A DNA stretch of 53,034 nucleotides from Clostridium luticellarii (GTDB taxonomy: Bacteria > Bacillota > Clostridia > Clostridiales > Clostridiaceae), in assembly GCF_002995845.1 (NCBI RefSeq), contig NZ_PVXP01000019.1, positions 1-53,034 on the forward strand. Direction: 5' to 3'. Below the pieces are notes generated by a model. That model saw only the letters and a program-made list of their open reading frames with translations. It was not told the DNA's origin and ran no database searches. Below are positions 51,233-53,034 of this stretch, piece by piece (within the stretch, counting starts at the first letter, position 1; every line of letters starts with the position of its first letter). The translations under genes were made by a program, and so were the position numbers.

Positions 51233-51274
51233 AAAATCCACACATTTACGCATTATCATAAATATGTGGATTTT
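51233..51274 (-). terminator. Terminator between pucR and the OPT operon
   Basis: AAAATCCACA..TTTA pairs with TAAA..TGTGGATTTT (51233-51274), a T-rich tail on the minus strand. It separates the regulator from the operon, so the latter has its own promoter. Confidence 0.75.
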
Positions 51275-51314
51275 ATTAATATGTTTAATTTTTTTATTTT
51301 ATATATTTATTAAT

Positions 51315-52958
51315 TTAAAAATCATTATTCTTTGTTATTTGATAGAGTTTAATTCCAATCTGAAGCGCAAATATTCCCTCTGAACTATGAAGTGAATATC
51401 CTGTCAAATCTTCTATCTTATTTAATCTATATCTTAAAGTTTCAGGATGTATATGCAATTTATCAGCCACCAGCTTTTTTTTCATATTATATTTAAAAAA
51501 AGCAACCAATGTTCTAAGTAGCTCACTTTTATTTTTATTATCATATTCCTTAATCTCACCCAAGGTTTTATCACAGTATTCAGAAGTTTGCATATTCTCT
51601 TTTAATGGGTAAAGTAATTTTATGGTATCCAAGGAATCATAATATAATACCATATTTTTTTTGGTATTAAACAATGATGCCAGATAACATTCATTGTACA
51701 TCTCTGGTATATCTACTATATTATCATATGATCTTGATACTGAAAAAGACACTCTCATGCTATTATTATAATTATTTATGTAGTTGTTTATTTTTTTTAC
51801 TACATAATCTAAAGATATAACATCTTCCAAACAAAAAAATAAAATTATTCTGCTATTTTCTTCAGTAATAAAAAAACCACGCCCATTAAAAATTCTTGCA
51901 ATTAGATTACATATTTCCTCATTTAATTGATGACTTACACTTTTCGAATCATCCTTCAAATTATGATTTATATTTATACAAATGCCAATAAATTTATTAT
52001 CATTATTCCATCCATAGTCATTTTTTATATTAGAATAAAATTTATACGGTAAATTTCTGCTGTTTAAAATCATATTTGTTATCATCATATTTACATTAAC
52101 TACATTTAGAGGTTTATCTTTCTCTTTCGCCAGTTTCAATTCCAACATTCTTTTTCCATTTTCAATTACATCAATATAAATACTATTTTGGGGTGATTTA
52201 TTAACAACGTACATATACCCTAAAAATTTATTATCATAAGACAATCTATATATGTATAGATCATAACCATAATATTTTATTTTAGCATGCTCATGCATTT
52301 TATTCACGTCAAATTCTTTTACTTTATTTTTAATCATTTCATTAACTATAGTAAAAGGTATATCAATTATATTTTTATATATCAAATTAAAAACAGAATC
52401 TAAAATTATTATGCTTAAACCAGTAAGTTCTGACAATGCTTTAATTGTATCTTCAGCATTTTTATCTTCTAGCATAAGTCTAAGCAATTTATCATGCATT
52501 TTTTTTGACTTGTATATATGTTTGTTTTTTTTATATAAGAGTGAATTATAAAAACTGCTTAAAGCCTTAGTATATATAAAATTACAGGGTAATATTATAA
52601 GTGGAATATTATATTGATTTGCTTGATTTATCATTTTTTCTGGTATGACATCTATATATCTTTTTTCCTTAATTGCAAGTGCCGCAGCCCCCTTTTTATA
52701 TGCTCTGTATACGACATTATTCAATTCATCTTTTTTATCTTTGAATGCATATCCAGCACTCAGTAAAAATTCATCACCTTCAAGCCATTCTATTCCATCC
52801 GGAGTTTCAATTATAGTTATATTCCTGCACTCATTATCAAGTCCGTTCTTCCCAGCTATAACTCTGCCGGATTCAAAGGCAGGTATACTTAAAACTTCTC
52901 TTACAAGTAAACTGTTTTTTAAATCTAATTTATTAGAGTTCTTTGAATTTATGTCCAT
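51315..52958 (-). CDS. PucR family transcriptional regulator
   Basis: A 547-residue regulator. The N-terminal PucR sensor domain ('VREVLSIPAFESGRVIAGKN', 'TPDGIEWLEGDEFLLSAGYA', 'NQANQYNIPLIILPCNF') is followed by a central GGDEF-like linker region and the C-terminal HTH_30 ('KKKLVADKLHIHPETLRYRL' then NKIEDLTGY). PucR regulators typically respond to purine breakdown products or amino-acid derivatives. SD GAGGTGA lies before the ATG at 52958. It lies directly upstream of the OPT/DUF917 operon on the same strand and is its likely activator. Confidence 0.9.
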   Translation of the reverse strand: MDINSKNSNKLDLKNSLLVREVLSIPAFESGRVIAGKNGLDNECRNITIIETPDGIEWLEGDEFLLSAGYAFKDKKDELNNVVYRAYKKGAAALAIKEKRYIDVIPEKMINQANQYNIPLIILPCNFIYTKALSSFYNSLLYKKNKHIYKSKKMHDKLLRLMLEDKNAEDTIKALSELTGLSIIILDSVFNLIYKNIIDIPFTIVNEMIKNKVKEFDVNKMHEHAKIKYYGYDLYIYRLSYDNKFLGYMYVVNKSPQNSIYIDVIENGKRMLELKLAKEKDKPLNVVNVNMMITNMILNSRNLPYKFYSNIKNDYGWNNDNKFIGICININHNLKDDSKSVSHQLNEEICNLIARIFNGRGFFITEENSRIILFFCLEDVISLDYVVKKINNYINNYNNSMRVSFSVSRSYDNIVDIPEMYNECYLASLFNTKKNMVLYYDSLDTIKLLYPLKENMQTSEYCDKTLGEIKEYDNKNKSELLRTLVAFFKYNMKKKLVADKLHIHPETLRYRLNKIEDLTGYSLHSSEGIFALQIGIKLYQITKNNDF

Positions 52959-53034
52959 TTTTTCTCACCTCTTCACAACAGATCTCCCACTTTTCATCTA
53001 ATGTTTAACTTTTTATATTTAAATAGTATACAAT

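Noticed and set aside
1-53034. Search for tRNA, rRNA, CRISPR arrays, transposases, integrases and phage genes
   Set aside because: None was recognised on either strand by eye. No regularly spaced direct repeats were found.

Overview
The window looks like a chromosomal segment of a low-GC, spore-forming anaerobic Clostridium. The grounds are the AT-rich composition, frequent TTG/GTG starts behind strong Shine-Dalgarno (SD) sequences, a spore-photoproduct-lyase-like radical SAM protein, LytS/LytTR signalling, a stand-alone GlnRS and many Fe-S or anaerobic enzymes. By general impression it resembles the C. kluyveri / C. ljungdahlii group; that placement is inference. No tRNA, rRNA, CRISPR array, prophage or transposase gene was seen.

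Layout. 1-3320 (minus): a BlaI repressor and a BlaR1-like M56 peptidase upstream of a DUF1430 bacteriocin-associated membrane protein that runs off the left edge. The repressor promoter carries a perfect operator palindrome in its spacer. 3425-6800 (minus): an N-terminally shortened M28 peptidase behind penicillin-binding protein 2. 7044-9935 (minus): an operon of an NrtR-like Nudix/winged-helix regulator, an SPFH/band-7 protein and an NAD-kinase-like protein, pointing to NAD metabolism. 10142-12967 (minus): thiZ-thiX-thiY pyrimidine ABC importer behind a TPP riboswitch with its terminator. 13000-15347 (minus): a second, related ABC importer of unknown substrate. 15523-19226 (plus): a promoter with a long structured leader, then a nucleotidyltransferase, a GT4 glycosyltransferase and a glycosidase-like protein. 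19349-24131 (minus): SPL-like radical SAM protein, nucleosidase-like protein, small kinase-fold protein, YhcG/DUF1016 nuclease and RNase Z. 24260-27953 (plus): LytS-type kinase, LytTR regulator and an OFA-family MFS transporter, resembling the pyruvate-responsive YpdAB-YhjX set of E. coli. 28086-31734: XRE regulator, birA, isoaspartyl dipeptidase and thioredoxin reductase. 31805-33913: ferredoxin-type protein and divergent Crp/Fnr regulator separated by a probable small repeat element, then two tiny paralogous membrane peptides missed by ordinary gene calling. 34113-44852: soluble chemoreceptor, asparaginase, GNAT acetyltransferase, DUF2156 protein, DUF815 ATPase, LarE, nitroreductase, asparagine synthetase and GlnRS. 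45159-52958 (minus): PucR regulator, then an operon OPT transporter - DUF917 - DUF1177 - AroM - M29-type peptidase - Asp/Glu racemase.

The most interesting candidates are (i) the PucR/OPT/DUF917/DUF1177/AroM/M29/racemase operon, which looks like a complete but functionally unassigned uptake-and-catabolism pathway; (ii) the twin 33- and 37-residue Cys/Gly-rich single-span peptides at 33556-33913; (iii) the NrtR gene whose conserved N-terminus lies upstream of any ATG/GTG/TTG and may start at ATA; and (iv) the BlaI/BlaR1-type switch attached to a bacteriocin-associated permease. Start sites were chosen by eye from SD spacing and family N-termini; family names come from recognised motifs, not from database searches.
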